A stretch of DNA of 64,000 bases, taken from assembly GCA_965228975.1 (NCBI GenBank), contig OZ245851.1, forward strand, positions 3,348,001 to 3,412,000. Reading direction: 5' to 3'. Below the pieces are notes generated by a model. That model was given only the letters and a program-made list of their open reading frames with translations, was not told the DNA's origin and ran no database searches. Positions 17,973 to 25,829 of this stretch are shown here, piece by piece (positions within the stretch are counted from its first letter, which is position 1; every line of letters begins with the position of its first letter). A program made the translations under genes and the position numbers. This DNA comes from JAJFJD01 sp965228975. Lineage in GTDB: Bacteria; Pseudomonadota; Alphaproteobacteria; UBA8366.

Positions 17973-18713
17973 TTAGACAAGTTCGGCGAGATAGCGGTGG
18001 TGGCGGGTATCGCATAGGCTGACACGCCACTCCGCCGCGCGCCCATCCAGCGCGAAGGCGATCCGGTCGATCTCCAAAATCGGCTGGCCCACTTCAAGGC
18101 CCAGCAACTTGGCGACGTCCGGTCCCGCTTCGATCGCGGCCAACCGTTCCTCCGCCCGCGAGATCGTCACACCGAATTCGCGCTCATAAAGTTCATAGAT
18201 CGTGTTCGGCAGCTCACTTGCACCAGATAAACCCGGGAAAAGGCTGCAGGGGACACTAATGTCCTCTAGAATCGCCGGCGCCCCGTCGAGATCGCGAACG
18301 CGGCGGATACGGGTCACCGCCGCACCACGCTCGATGCCGAGACGTGCCGCCTCTTCCTTGTTGGCCTTACCGTCACGGCAATTCAGCACGGTGCCGCCGG
18401 GCAGCCGCCGTTCGCCATTGCGCCCGACGAGATGGAAGAAATGAAACAGCGCCCGGTCTTCGTCATGTTCCGCAACGAAAGTGCCCCGCCCCTGCCGGCG
18501 GATGACCAAATTCTCCGCGGCCAGCGCGTCCAATGCCTTGCGGACGGTTCCCTGGCTGACGCCGAATTCGTCGGCGAGCTGGAATTCGCTCGGTAAGACC
18601 GCGCCCGGCTTCCAAACCCCCTCGATCATACGGCCGAGCATGAGTTCCTTGACCTGGGCATAGAGCGGTTTGGCTTCGGGGACGAGACCCGATGAAGGTA
18701 TGATACGGTTCAT
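17973..18713 (-). CDS. GntR family regulator, HutC/UTRA subfamily
   Basis: 246 residues: an N-terminal GntR winged helix (LPSEFQLADEFGVSQGTVRKALDALAAENLVIRRQGRGTFV, about residues 40-80) and a C-terminal UTRA ligand domain (about 95-240, with EDISVPCSLFPG and TISRAEERLAAIEAG). HutC-type proteins bind small acids or sugars and usually repress an adjacent operon. The divergent gene pair encoding a UxaA-type lyase, with a perfect 18-bp palindrome in the 163-bp gap, is the obvious target along with this gene itself. The start at 18713 was set by homology to the family N-terminus. Confidence 0.9.
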   Translation of the reverse strand: MNRIIPSSGLVPEAKPLYAQVKELMLGRMIEGVWKPGAVLPSEFQLADEFGVSQGTVRKALDALAAENLVIRRQGRGTFVAEHDEDRALFHFFHLVGRNGERRLPGGTVLNCRDGKANKEEAARLGIERGAAVTRIRRVRDLDGAPAILEDISVPCSLFPGLSGASELPNTIYELYEREFGVTISRAEERLAAIEAGPDVAKLLGLEVGQPILEIDRIAFALDGRAAEWRVSLCDTRHHRYLAELV

Positions 18714-18735
18714 GGCGATGGACCGAATCCACCGC

Positions 18736-18772
18736 TTGACGGCGATAAAGTCAAGTGTCTTATATAAGACAC
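18736..18772 (+). promoter_or_regulatory. promoter/operator region of the UxaA-type operon with 18-bp palindrome
   Basis: GTGTCTTATATAAGACAC (18755-18772) is a perfect palindrome. A second dyad, CTTGAC-N9-GTCAAG, spans 18735-18755 directly next to it. TTGACG (18736-18741) and TATATA (18761-18766) could act as -35 and -10 with a long 19-bp spacer, which puts the palindrome over the -10. AT-rich TATA-centred dyads of this kind are typical binding sites of HutC-type GntR regulators. Confidence 0.7.
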
Positions 18773-18876
18773 AACACTCGGCAATGCGGCACAGTCGTCT
18801 CGCCCGGTAGAGATGCCTCGCAAAACGACCGGTGCCGGACCGGTGGTCCCGAAGACAAATCAATCCAGGAGGAGCA

Positions 18877-19164
18877 ATGAGCGCCCCCCATTTCGTAGTG
18901 CACGATAATTCCGACTCCGTCGGCGTCGTTGTCGTTGAGACCGTGGAACCCCAGACTGAGATGACGGGGTGGAACATGGAAACCGACGAGACGATCCACA
19001 TCACGGCATTGGACGCAATTCCGATCGGCCACAAGGTCGCCCTCGGCGACATCGCCAACGGCGACACGATCCTGAAATACGGCCATTCGATCGGCAAAGC
19101 CGTCGAAGACATCGGCAAAGGGCATCACGTCCACGTCCATAACCTCAAAACGACGAAGTGGTAG
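18877..19164 (+). CDS. UxaA-type lyase small subunit (SAF domain, SuyA-like)
   Basis: A 95-residue protein made of one SAF domain (TALDAIPIGHKVALGDIANGD, about residues 42-65). UxaA (altronate dehydratase) carries this domain fused at its N-terminus; in (2R)-sulfolactate sulfo-lyase (SuyAB) and relatives it is a separate small subunit, as here. The start is backed by an excellent AGGAGGAG site. The next gene starts 5 nt after its stop and encodes the matching large subunit. Confidence 0.85.
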   Translation: MSAPHFVVHDNSDSVGVVVVETVEPQTEMTGWNMETDETIHITALDAIPIGHKVALGDIANGDTILKYGHSIGKAVEDIGKGHHVHVHNLKTTKW

Positions 19165-19169
19165 AAGAA

Positions 19170-20342
19170 ATGGCTATTCCCAAGAAATTCATGGGTTACC
19201 GGCGCCAGAACGGCCGCGTCGGCATCCGCAACCATGTCATAATCCTGCCGCTGGACGATCTGTCGAATGCGGCCTGCGAAAAGGTCGCCAACAACGTCAA
19301 AGGCACGTTGGCGATCCCCCATCACTATGGCCGCTTGCAGTTCGGCGAGGATTTGGAGCTTCATTTCCGGACGCTGATCGGCTCGGGCTGCAACCCGAAC
19401 GTCGCCGCGGTCGTGGTCATCGGCATCGAGCCGGGCTGGACCGGGCGTGTCGTCGACGGCATCGCCAAGACCGGCAAGCCGGTCGAAGGGTTCGCGCTGG
19501 AGCGCAATGGCGAGCACAAGACCGTGATGAACGCGAGCTGGGCCGCGCAGAAATTCGTGCAGGACGCATCGGAAATTCATCGCGAGGAATGCGACCTCTC
19601 CGACCTCTGGGTCTCGGTGAAGTGCGGCGAGTCGGATACGACATCGGGTATCGGCTCGAACCCGACGGTCGGCAATCTCATCGACAAGCTCGACCCGCTC
19701 GGCGTGACGAGTTGCTTCGGCGAGACGTCGGAAATCACCGGCGCCGAGGAAGTCTGCCGCGAGCGCGGCAAGACACCGGAAGTCGGGAAGAAATTCTACG
19801 ACACATGGCAAGCCTATATGGACGAGGTCATCGAGCCGTTTAAGACCGACGACCTTTCCGAAAGCCAGCCGACCAAGGGCAACATCGAGGGCGGATTAAC
19901 GACAATCGAGGAAAAGGCCTTCGGCAATCTTGAGAAGATCGGCAAGAAGACCTCCTATATCGACGTGCTCGGCCCGGCCGAAGAACCTGAAAAGGGACCT
20001 GGGCTGTACTTCATGGACACGTCGTCCGCAGCCGCCGAATGCGTGACGCTGCAGGCCGCCGCCGGTTTCGCCGTACATCTGTTCCCGACAGGTCAGGGAA
20101 ATGTGATCGGTAACCCGATCGAACCGGTGATCAAGCTGACGGCCAACCCGCGGACCGCCCGCGAAATGAGCGAGCATGTCGACCTCGACGTGTCCGGCAT
20201 TCTGCGGCGCGAGATGAATTACGATCAGGCCGGCGACGCCCTGATCGACATCATGATGCGGACATGCAACGGACGGTTGACCTGTGCCGAGGCCCTTGGC
20301 CATCAGGAATTCGTCATGACGAAATTGTATCGAAGCGCCTAA
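19170..20342 (+). CDS. UxaA family lyase large subunit (SuyB-like)
   Basis: 390 residues lacking the SAF domain, so it acts with the small subunit encoded just before. The family core is clear: GYRRQNGRVGIRNHVIILP at the start, CGESDTTSG and GETSEITGAEE in the middle, LYFMDTSSAAAE and PTGQGNVIGNPI towards the end. UxaA-family enzymes eliminate water from sugar acids (altronate, galactarate); the two-subunit members include (2R)-sulfolactate sulfo-lyase, which gives pyruvate and sulfite. The neighbouring Bug-type binding protein and Ldh-family dehydrogenase fit a sulfolactate or hydroxyacid pathway. Substrate is inferred, not shown. Confidence 0.85.
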   Translation: MAIPKKFMGYRRQNGRVGIRNHVIILPLDDLSNAACEKVANNVKGTLAIPHHYGRLQFGEDLELHFRTLIGSGCNPNVAAVVVIGIEPGWTGRVVDGIAKTGKPVEGFALERNGEHKTVMNASWAAQKFVQDASEIHREECDLSDLWVSVKCGESDTTSGIGSNPTVGNLIDKLDPLGVTSCFGETSEITGAEEVCRERGKTPEVGKKFYDTWQAYMDEVIEPFKTDDLSESQPTKGNIEGGLTTIEEKAFGNLEKIGKKTSYIDVLGPAEEPEKGPGLYFMDTSSAAAECVTLQAAAGFAVHLFPTGQGNVIGNPIEPVIKLTANPRTAREMSEHVDLDVSGILRREMNYDQAGDALIDIMMRTCNGRLTCAEALGHQEFVMTKLYRSA

Positions 20343-20349
20343 ATCAAAC

Positions 20350-20387
20350 GGGCGGGGCATGCTATAGTATTGCTAGTGGCCCCGTCC
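20350..20387 (+). terminator. imperfect GC-rich hairpin after the lyase genes
   Basis: GGGCGGGGC (20350-20358) can pair with GCCCCGTCC (20379-20387) with one mismatch, leaving a 20-nt loop. It lies 8 nt after the large-subunit stop and before the binding-protein gene. No U-run follows, so it may be an attenuating or stabilising structure rather than a full terminator. Confidence 0.35.
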
Positions 20388-20450
20388 GATGATTGCTGAA
20401 TTCGGTCGGTTGCCAGCCTCGACCCATAACGGCGAACTGACAAAGGCACC

Positions 20451-21422
20451 ATGAAGAGAATTGCCCGGTTCCTTGCTGGCTTGGCGGTCTGCGCCATTGC
20501 CCTTCCGGCTGCCTTACTCGCCGAAGAAAAAAAGCCGAGCTACCCGAAGAAACCCGTTTCCTACATCATTCCGTTCGGCGCCGGCGGCGAGTCCGGTATC
20601 GCGGCACGTCTGCAGCAATCGTACTTCAAGACCCTGACCGGACAAGACCTCGTCATCACATACCGGCCCGGTGGCGGCGGCGCGGTCATGTGGGACGAAA
20701 TCAACAATCTTCCCGGCGACGGGCATTCGATCGTCGGCATCAACCTGCCGCACATCGTGCTGCAACCGATGCTCGGCGCCAAATACAAGACGCGCGACAT
20801 CACCGGCGTGTTCATCTTTCACTACACACCCGACGCCGTTGTGGTGCACGAAGACAGCCCCTTCGAAACGCTGGAGGACCTGATCGCGTTCGCCCGCGAG
20901 AACCCTGGGAAAATAATGTTTTCCGGGTCCGGCCGTGGATCGGCGAACCACCTTGCAAAAATCCGGTTCGACAAGCTCGCGGGTATCCAAACCAAGTATC
21001 GCCCCTATAAAGGAACCGCTGCGTCCGTCGCAGCCCTCGTACAAGGCAAGGTGAATGCGAGTTGGGGATATACGACGGTGGGGGCCACATATCCAGATGA
21101 CGTTCGCCTGTTGGCAGTCGCGACGACAGAACGGCATCCACGGTTTCCGGACGTGCCGACATTCAAGGAAAAAGGGTTCGATATTGTCGACGGCGCATAC
21201 CGAGGTATTGCCGTGCCGAAATCGACACCGAAGAAAACGCGATTAGCGTTGTCAAAGGTGTTCGAACAGATCAATAAAGACCCCGCAATGCGCCAGGAAA
21301 TGGAAGATCGCGGGTTCGCGCCGGTTGACATTCCCTACCCAAACGTAGCGGAATTCATCAAGGCGAGGACGGTTGAGTATCTGACGCACGCGAAACAAGT
21401 AGGGTTGGGAACGAAAAAGTAG
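20451..21422 (+). CDS. tripartite tricarboxylate transporter (Bug family) substrate-binding protein, orphan
   Basis: A 323-residue exported protein with a Sec signal peptide (residues 1-24, LAGLAVCAIALPAALLA). The mature chain has the Bug-family hallmarks: YIIPFGAGGESGIAARL, a GGGGAVMWDEI loop that contacts the ligand carboxylates, and the LVQGKVNASWG and DVPTFKEKG segments. Bug proteins bind di- or monocarboxylates for TctAB permeases. No TctA or TctB gene is in the window, so it must use a permease encoded elsewhere or act as a sensor subunit. AAAGG precedes the ATG. It sits between lyase and dehydratase genes and probably captures their substrate. Confidence 0.9.
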   Translation: MKRIARFLAGLAVCAIALPAALLAEEKKPSYPKKPVSYIIPFGAGGESGIAARLQQSYFKTLTGQDLVITYRPGGGGAVMWDEINNLPGDGHSIVGINLPHIVLQPMLGAKYKTRDITGVFIFHYTPDAVVVHEDSPFETLEDLIAFARENPGKIMFSGSGRGSANHLAKIRFDKLAGIQTKYRPYKGTAASVAALVQGKVNASWGYTTVGATYPDDVRLLAVATTERHPRFPDVPTFKEKGFDIVDGAYRGIAVPKSTPKKTRLALSKVFEQINKDPAMRQEMEDRGFAPVDIPYPNVAEFIKARTVEYLTHAKQVGLGTKK

Positions 21423-21455
21423 CCTCCGCAAGAATAAGAAAGACGAAGGAGCGCC

Positions 21456-22625
21456 ATGAAAATCTTGGACATCCGCGAGACGACGGCGAAGCTGCAATCG
21501 AATATGCGGAATGCCGTCATCGATTTCTCGCGCATGACAGTCGGTGTTGTCGCGGTCGTCACCGATGTGGTGCGTGACGGGAAGCCGGTCGTCGGCTATG
21601 GCTGCGGCTCGAACGGGCGATACGCGCAGGGCGGCATCCTTCGAGAACGTTTGATCCCGCGCCTCCTGGAAGCGGAACCCGACGATCTGCTCGACGAAAA
21701 TCGCGAAAATTTCGATCCCTTCCGCGTCCAGGCCTGCATGATGCAGAACGAAAAGCCGGGGGGCCATGGCGATCGAGCCGTTGCCGCCGCTGGTATCGAT
21801 ATGGCGATTTGGGACGCCATCGCGAAGATCGAAGAAAAACCCCTGTGGCGGGTCTTCTCGGAGCGATTCAACGAGGGCCGGAATAAGAGTTCGGTCGCCG
21901 TCTATCCAGGCGGCGGATACTACTATCCCGGCCGCGAGATCGAACAGCTCCAGGACGAGATGCGATCCTACCAGGAGCAAGGCTATCGCCTTTGCAAGAT
22001 GAAGATTGGCGGCGCCGATCTCGACACCGACCGACGCCGCATAGAAGCCGCGCTCGAGGTTGTCGGATCGGGCGAAAACCTAGCCGTGGATGCGAACGGA
22101 CGGTTCGACCTGGAGACCGCCCTTGCGTTCGGCGAGGCGATGGAGCCATACCGACTGGCATGGTTCGAGGAACCGGGAGATCCGCTCGACTTCGCGCTGA
22201 ACGCACAGCTCACCCAACACTATGGCCAGTCGGTTGCAACCGGCGAAAATCTATTTTCGGTCCAAGACGCAAAAAATCTCGCGCTCTACGCCGGACTGCG
22301 CCCCAAACTCGACTGGATTCAACTCGACCCGGCACTTGCGTATGGTGCCACGGAGTTCATCAAGGCACTCGGTGCGCTTCGGCCGCTCGGCTGGGCCCCG
22401 GAACGGCATGTACCGCATGGCGGCCATCTGCTCGGCCTCCACTTGGCCGCCGGATTGGAATTGGGCGGAACGGAATCCTACCCGCTTGTCTTCCAGCCCT
22501 ACGGCGGCTTCACCGACGATGCCATCATCGAAGGCGGCGCGACCACGCCCCCCGACGCTCCGGGACTTGGAGTCGAACAAAAATCGGATTTATATGACAT
22601 TCTTAAGCCGCTGGGCGAAATCTAA
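21456..22625 (+). CDS. tarD: enolase-superfamily dehydratase, D(-)-tartrate dehydratase-like
   Basis: 389 residues, the size of Bradyrhizobium D-tartrate dehydratase, and similar along the whole chain as I recall that protein (NGRYAQGG, NEKPGGHGD, GGGYYYPG, SYPLVFQPYGGF, KSDLY near the end). Active-site candidates keep the TarD pattern: K100, KMK at 181-183, metal ligands D212, E238 and E264, and H321 in PHGGH. TarD dehydrates D-tartrate to oxaloacetate. AAGGAG precedes the ATG. A small frameshifted ORF begins 3 nt after its stop. Other acid-sugar dehydratases of the same group remain possible. Confidence 0.85.
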   Translation: MKILDIRETTAKLQSNMRNAVIDFSRMTVGVVAVVTDVVRDGKPVVGYGCGSNGRYAQGGILRERLIPRLLEAEPDDLLDENRENFDPFRVQACMMQNEKPGGHGDRAVAAAGIDMAIWDAIAKIEEKPLWRVFSERFNEGRNKSSVAVYPGGGYYYPGREIEQLQDEMRSYQEQGYRLCKMKIGGADLDTDRRRIEAALEVVGSGENLAVDANGRFDLETALAFGEAMEPYRLAWFEEPGDPLDFALNAQLTQHYGQSVATGENLFSVQDAKNLALYAGLRPKLDWIQLDPALAYGATEFIKALGALRPLGWAPERHVPHGGHLLGLHLAAGLELGGTESYPLVFQPYGGFTDDAIIEGGATTPPDAPGLGVEQKSDLYDILKPLGEI

Positions 22626-22628
22626 ACA

Positions 22629-22840
22629 ATGATAAATCAGGAATTGTCCAACCTCGGCGAGGCACAGTACCCCTATCATACGCACGCTGAACAGGAGCCG
22701 ATGAGACAATTGGGACGGCGGTATTCGCCGGCACGCCGTCCATAGACGGAAACATCGCCGGCATATTTGAAGAAGTAAACGAACGGACAAGCAGTGTCGG
22801 AGCTGCGAATGTCCGCAACGTCTGGGATGAAACATTATGA
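22629..22840 (+). pseudogene. small ORF of about 70 codons apparently broken by one frameshift
   Basis: An ATG 3 nt after the dehydratase stop opens a frame starting MINQELSNLGEAQYPYHTHAEQ that ends at a TAG at 22743-22745. From 22691 the -1 frame is open and reads a protein-like sequence (TIGTAVFAGTPSIDGN, then GIFEEVNERTSSVGAAN) down to a TGA at 22838-22840, which overlaps the Ldh ATG as ATGA. One single-base indel between about 22691 and 22742 would join both into one 70-codon gene fitting the operon exactly. I do not recognise the product. It could be a real pseudogene, a sequencing error or, less likely, a recoded gene. Confidence 0.45.
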
Positions 22841-23841
22841 GCACGGTCAATCTATCGCTTCAGGCACTAAACGACCTGGCGAAGGAAATACTCATTGCGC
22901 ACAACACCAACGAGGTGAACGCGGAGCAAGTGGCGAACGCCCTTGCCGCCGCGGAAGCCGATGGACAAAAGGGACACGGCGCGTCCCGCATACCGTCCTA
23001 TGCCGCGCAGGCAAAAAGCGGCAAGGTCAACGGCCACGCCGCACCTAACCTGACAAAAGTGGCGGCCGCGGCCCTTCGGGTGGACGCCCGAAGCGGCTTT
23101 GCCTATCCGGCCATCAACCTGGCGATCGAAGCGGTTTCCGAACTGGTCAGCGAAACCGGTATTGCGGCGGTGTCCATTGCCAACTCGCATCACTCCGGTG
23201 TCGCCGGCCATCAGGTCGAACCGCTGGCACAGAAAGGCCTGATCGGGCTGAGTTTCGCGAACGGGCCGCAAGGGATCGCGCCCTGGGGTGGGAACAAAGG
23301 CTTGTTCGGCACAAACCCCATTGCCTTCGCCGCACCACGCAACAAGAACAAGCCGCTCGTCGTCGACATGAGCCTGAGCAAGGTCGCGCGCGGCAAGGTC
23401 AATGTCGCCGCCCAAAAAGGCGAATCCATTCCGGAAGGATGGGCCGTCGACAAAGACGGAAACCCTACGACGGATCCGCAAGCGGCGCTCGACGGCACCA
23501 TGCTGCCTATGGGAGACGCCAAGGGCGCGCAATTGGTTCTAATGGTCGAAATCCTCGCCGCCGCCCTTTCCGGATCGCAATTCGGTTACGAAGCGAGTTC
23601 CTTCTTCACGGGCGAAGGCGACCCACCGAATGTGGGCCAACTCATCATCGCGATCGATCCCGGACCGCTGTCGCGCCGGACCTTCGCGCCGCGGATGGAA
23701 CATCTCATGCGGGCGATACTAGACCAACCGGGCACACGACTTCCCGGTGCCCGGCGATTCGAGCTTCGCGACGAAGCCGAGAAGAACGGCGTCGACCTGC
23801 CGCAAGAGTTGTTCAACGTGCTTCAGTCGCTCCGCGGCTAA
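22837..23841 (+). CDS. Ldh family (malate/L-lactate/sulfolactate type) NAD(P)-dependent dehydrogenase
   Basis: 334 residues of the Ldh_2 family, unrelated to classical Rossmann lactate dehydrogenases. Visible signatures are GHGASRIPSYAAQAKSGK (about 46-63), SNSHHSGVAGHQVE-type active-site segment ANSHHSGVAGH with the catalytic histidine, the APWGG and GTNPIAFA motifs, and VVDMSLSKVARGKV. The family reduces or oxidises 2-hydroxyacids such as malate, ureidoglycolate and (R)-sulfolactate (ComC). The ATG overlaps the stop of the preceding small frame as ATGA. It ends 11 bp from the convergent FAH gene. The genomic context suggests a hydroxyacid substrate shared with the lyase genes. Confidence 0.88.
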   Translation: MSTVNLSLQALNDLAKEILIAHNTNEVNAEQVANALAAAEADGQKGHGASRIPSYAAQAKSGKVNGHAAPNLTKVAAAALRVDARSGFAYPAINLAIEAVSELVSETGIAAVSIANSHHSGVAGHQVEPLAQKGLIGLSFANGPQGIAPWGGNKGLFGTNPIAFAAPRNKNKPLVVDMSLSKVARGKVNVAAQKGESIPEGWAVDKDGNPTTDPQAALDGTMLPMGDAKGAQLVLMVEILAAALSGSQFGYEASSFFTGEGDPPNVGQLIIAIDPGPLSRRTFAPRMEHLMRAILDQPGTRLPGARRFELRDEAEKNGVDLPQELFNVLQSLRG

Positions 23842-23852
23842 CGCCGCCGGGG

Positions 23853-24719
23853 TCACGTCTCAGCAATAATCGGGTTGCGCAACAACCCGACCTGCTCGAC
23901 CTCGACCTCGCAGGAATCGCCTGGCTTCATCCAAATCGGCGGTTTACGCGCAAAGCCGACACCGGATGGCGTCCCGGAAACGATCACGTCGCCGGGCTGC
24001 AAGGTCATGACTTCGGAGATCGTTTCGATCAACTCCGGCACGTCGAACATCATGTCGTCTGTATTGGCGTCCTGGAGCGTCTCGCCATTCAGACGCGTCT
24101 GAATGCGGAGGCCCTTCCCGCCGGGCGGCACCTCGTCGGCGGTCACCAAATCCGGGCCGAATCCACCCGTGGCGTCGAAATTCTTCCCCGATGTCCATGT
24201 TTGCGATTTGAACTGGTAGTCGCGCACGGACCCTTCATTGAAGACGGAATAGGCGGCAATGTGGTCCAACGCATCGGATGCGCCGATATGCCGGCCCGCC
24301 TTGCCGATGACCAGGACCATTTCCGCCTCATAGTCGAACTGCTCGGAACAGGACGGCGCGATCAGCGGCTGTTCGTGACCGACCAGCGTCGTCGCAACGC
24401 GCAGAAAAAGGACCGGATATTCGGGTTTTTCGAGACTGGCTTCCGCCGCGTGATCCGCATAGTTGAGACCGACGCAGATTATCTTGCCCGGGTTCCAGAC
24501 CGGCGGATGATAGACCAAACCCGACGATGGCAGCACGGACCCCGTGGCGGGATTGTCGGCGGCCGCGCGCACCGCGTCCATCGCGTCCGATCCTGCCGCC
24601 AAGAGACCCGGGATGTCCGGCGGCAGGTCGCCGTTCGCGATGGAGAGGTCCACCACCTCGTCTCCCCGGCGGACGCCCAAGGCGGGCGATCCAGATTTGT
24701 CAAAAGCGAGCAGCCGCAT
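23853..24719 (-). CDS. fumarylacetoacetate hydrolase (FAH) family protein
   Basis: 288 residues with a short N-terminal domain and the FAH fold from about residue 75 (KIICVGLNYADHAAE). Metal and catalytic elements include EAEMVLVIGK, the DQYQ-like VRDYQFKSQTWTSGKNFD region and the C-terminal GTPSGVGFARKPPIWMKPGD with VEVEQVG. Members cleave C-C bonds of acylpyruvates or decarboxylate or hydrate 2-keto acids. The start at 24719 follows GGGAGGAAAG. It converges on the Ldh gene and is divergent from a small ORF. A role after the dehydratases, on a 2-ketoacid product, would fit. Confidence 0.9.
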   Translation of the reverse strand: MRLLAFDKSGSPALGVRRGDEVVDLSIANGDLPPDIPGLLAAGSDAMDAVRAAADNPATGSVLPSSGLVYHPPVWNPGKIICVGLNYADHAAEASLEKPEYPVLFLRVATTLVGHEQPLIAPSCSEQFDYEAEMVLVIGKAGRHIGASDALDHIAAYSVFNEGSVRDYQFKSQTWTSGKNFDATGGFGPDLVTADEVPPGGKGLRIQTRLNGETLQDANTDDMMFDVPELIETISEVMTLQPGDVIVSGTPSGVGFARKPPIWMKPGDSCEVEVEQVGLLRNPIIAET

Positions 24720-24779
24720 TCTTTCCTCCCAATGTCTGACGTGGCCTCCAGCATAACCCTCTTGTGTATACTCGTCCGC

Positions 24780-24962
24780 ATGCATGCAGGGGAAATCGAC
24801 GGATACCAATATGCGGTCGTCGAGGCCACGGGGCTGATCGCCGTTCGGCGTCCCGACGGGTCGATCCGTATGCTTCCCGGCGCGCCCGATACCGAGGCCG
24901 CCGTCCGTGCTTTCATCGCCAATGACACCGCGAGACCGAGCGAAACCGACGCGGAGGGGTAG
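24780..24962 (+). CDS. small hypothetical protein (60 residues)
   Basis: An open frame coding for MHAGEIDGYQYAVVEATG and continuing with AVRRPDGSIRMLPGAPD stops 6 nt before the PCMT-like gene, as if in one operon with it. An alternative ATG lies at 24732 but has only the reverse strand's ribosome site next to it. TATACT (24767-24772) ends 7 nt before the ATG at 24780, so transcription could begin at the start codon itself. No family is recognised. Amino-acid composition and codon pattern look protein-like, but there is no Shine-Dalgarno sequence. Confidence 0.45.
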   Translation: MHAGEIDGYQYAVVEATGLIAVRRPDGSIRMLPGAPDTEAAVRAFIANDTARPSETDAEG

Positions 24963-24968
24963 GAAAAA

Positions 24969-25787
24969 ATGCGCCTGCGCATGCCGCTATACGGCCTTCC
25001 AAATTCAGGATATCGTTCCACCATGCACGGTGTATTCGCGACGGCACTCTGTTTCCTTCTGGCTCTGCCCGCCTGCGGGATGGCCGAGACCAGCCGCCGT
25101 GACGTTATCGTCGAATTGGGCGATTACAGCGCTATGCGGATGGTCCTGCTCGAATCGATCCGGGACCATACCAAGGCAACGGCGTTTCAAACCGGTGTGC
25201 CCGCGATTGACGACACCGTCATGGATGTCATCGGCAGAATTCCGCGTCATGAATTCGTGCCGGAACCCCTGCGCAAGTTCGCCTATCTCGATGTCCCATT
25301 ACCGTTAGGCCACAAGCAGAAAATATCCCAGCCTTTCCTGATCGCGCTTATGACCCATATCGCTCAGGTCCGGAAGACCGATGTCGTCTTCGAAACCGGC
25401 ACCGGCGCCGGATATCAAGCGGCGATTCTCGCCGAGTTGGCGGAGTCGGTATACAGCGTCGAAGTCGTCCGGCCCCTTGCCGAGTCGGCCGCCGAGCGGC
25501 TGAAAGAGATGGGCGTCGATAAGGTCCAGGTAAAAGCGGGCGACGGGTACTATGGCTGGGCCGAAAAGGGCCCGTTCGACGTAATCATCGTCAAGGAGGC
25601 GGTCCACCACATCCCGCCGCCCCTGCTGAATCAGATGAAGCCGGGCGGCCGCATGGTGGTGCCGGTCGGGCCGTTGGATCAGGGGCAGATGCTGAAGCTG
25701 GTGACCAAAAGCCCGGACGGATTGATATCGCAGAAGGACATCCTGCCGGTCCGTTTCGCCCCGCTGCAGGGTGGCGAGCGGATCTAA
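24969..25787 (+). CDS. exported protein-L-isoaspartate O-methyltransferase-like protein
   Basis: 272 residues. The first 40 contain a hydrophobic segment followed by a lipobox-like LPACG (cysteine at residue 36), so the product is probably exported and may be a lipoprotein; an internal ATG at 25023 would give a shorter signal peptide but lacks a ribosome site. The remaining chain is a PCMT domain: FVPEPLRKFAYLDVPLPLG, ISQPFLIALMT, SAM motif VVFETGTGAGYQAAIL and the C-terminal GGRMVVPVG. Cytoplasmic PCMT repairs isoaspartyl residues using SAM; a periplasmic form lacks an obvious SAM supply, which makes its role uncertain. Confidence 0.85.
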   Translation: MRLRMPLYGLPNSGYRSTMHGVFATALCFLLALPACGMAETSRRDVIVELGDYSAMRMVLLESIRDHTKATAFQTGVPAIDDTVMDVIGRIPRHEFVPEPLRKFAYLDVPLPLGHKQKISQPFLIALMTHIAQVRKTDVVFETGTGAGYQAAILAELAESVYSVEVVRPLAESAAERLKEMGVDKVQVKAGDGYYGWAEKGPFDVIIVKEAVHHIPPPLLNQMKPGGRMVVPVGPLDQGQMLKLVTKSPDGLISQKDILPVRFAPLQGGERI

Positions 25788-25829
25788 GCGGTCGGGCGGT
25801 TCGTAGCGACCGAGAGATTTCGCACCAGG

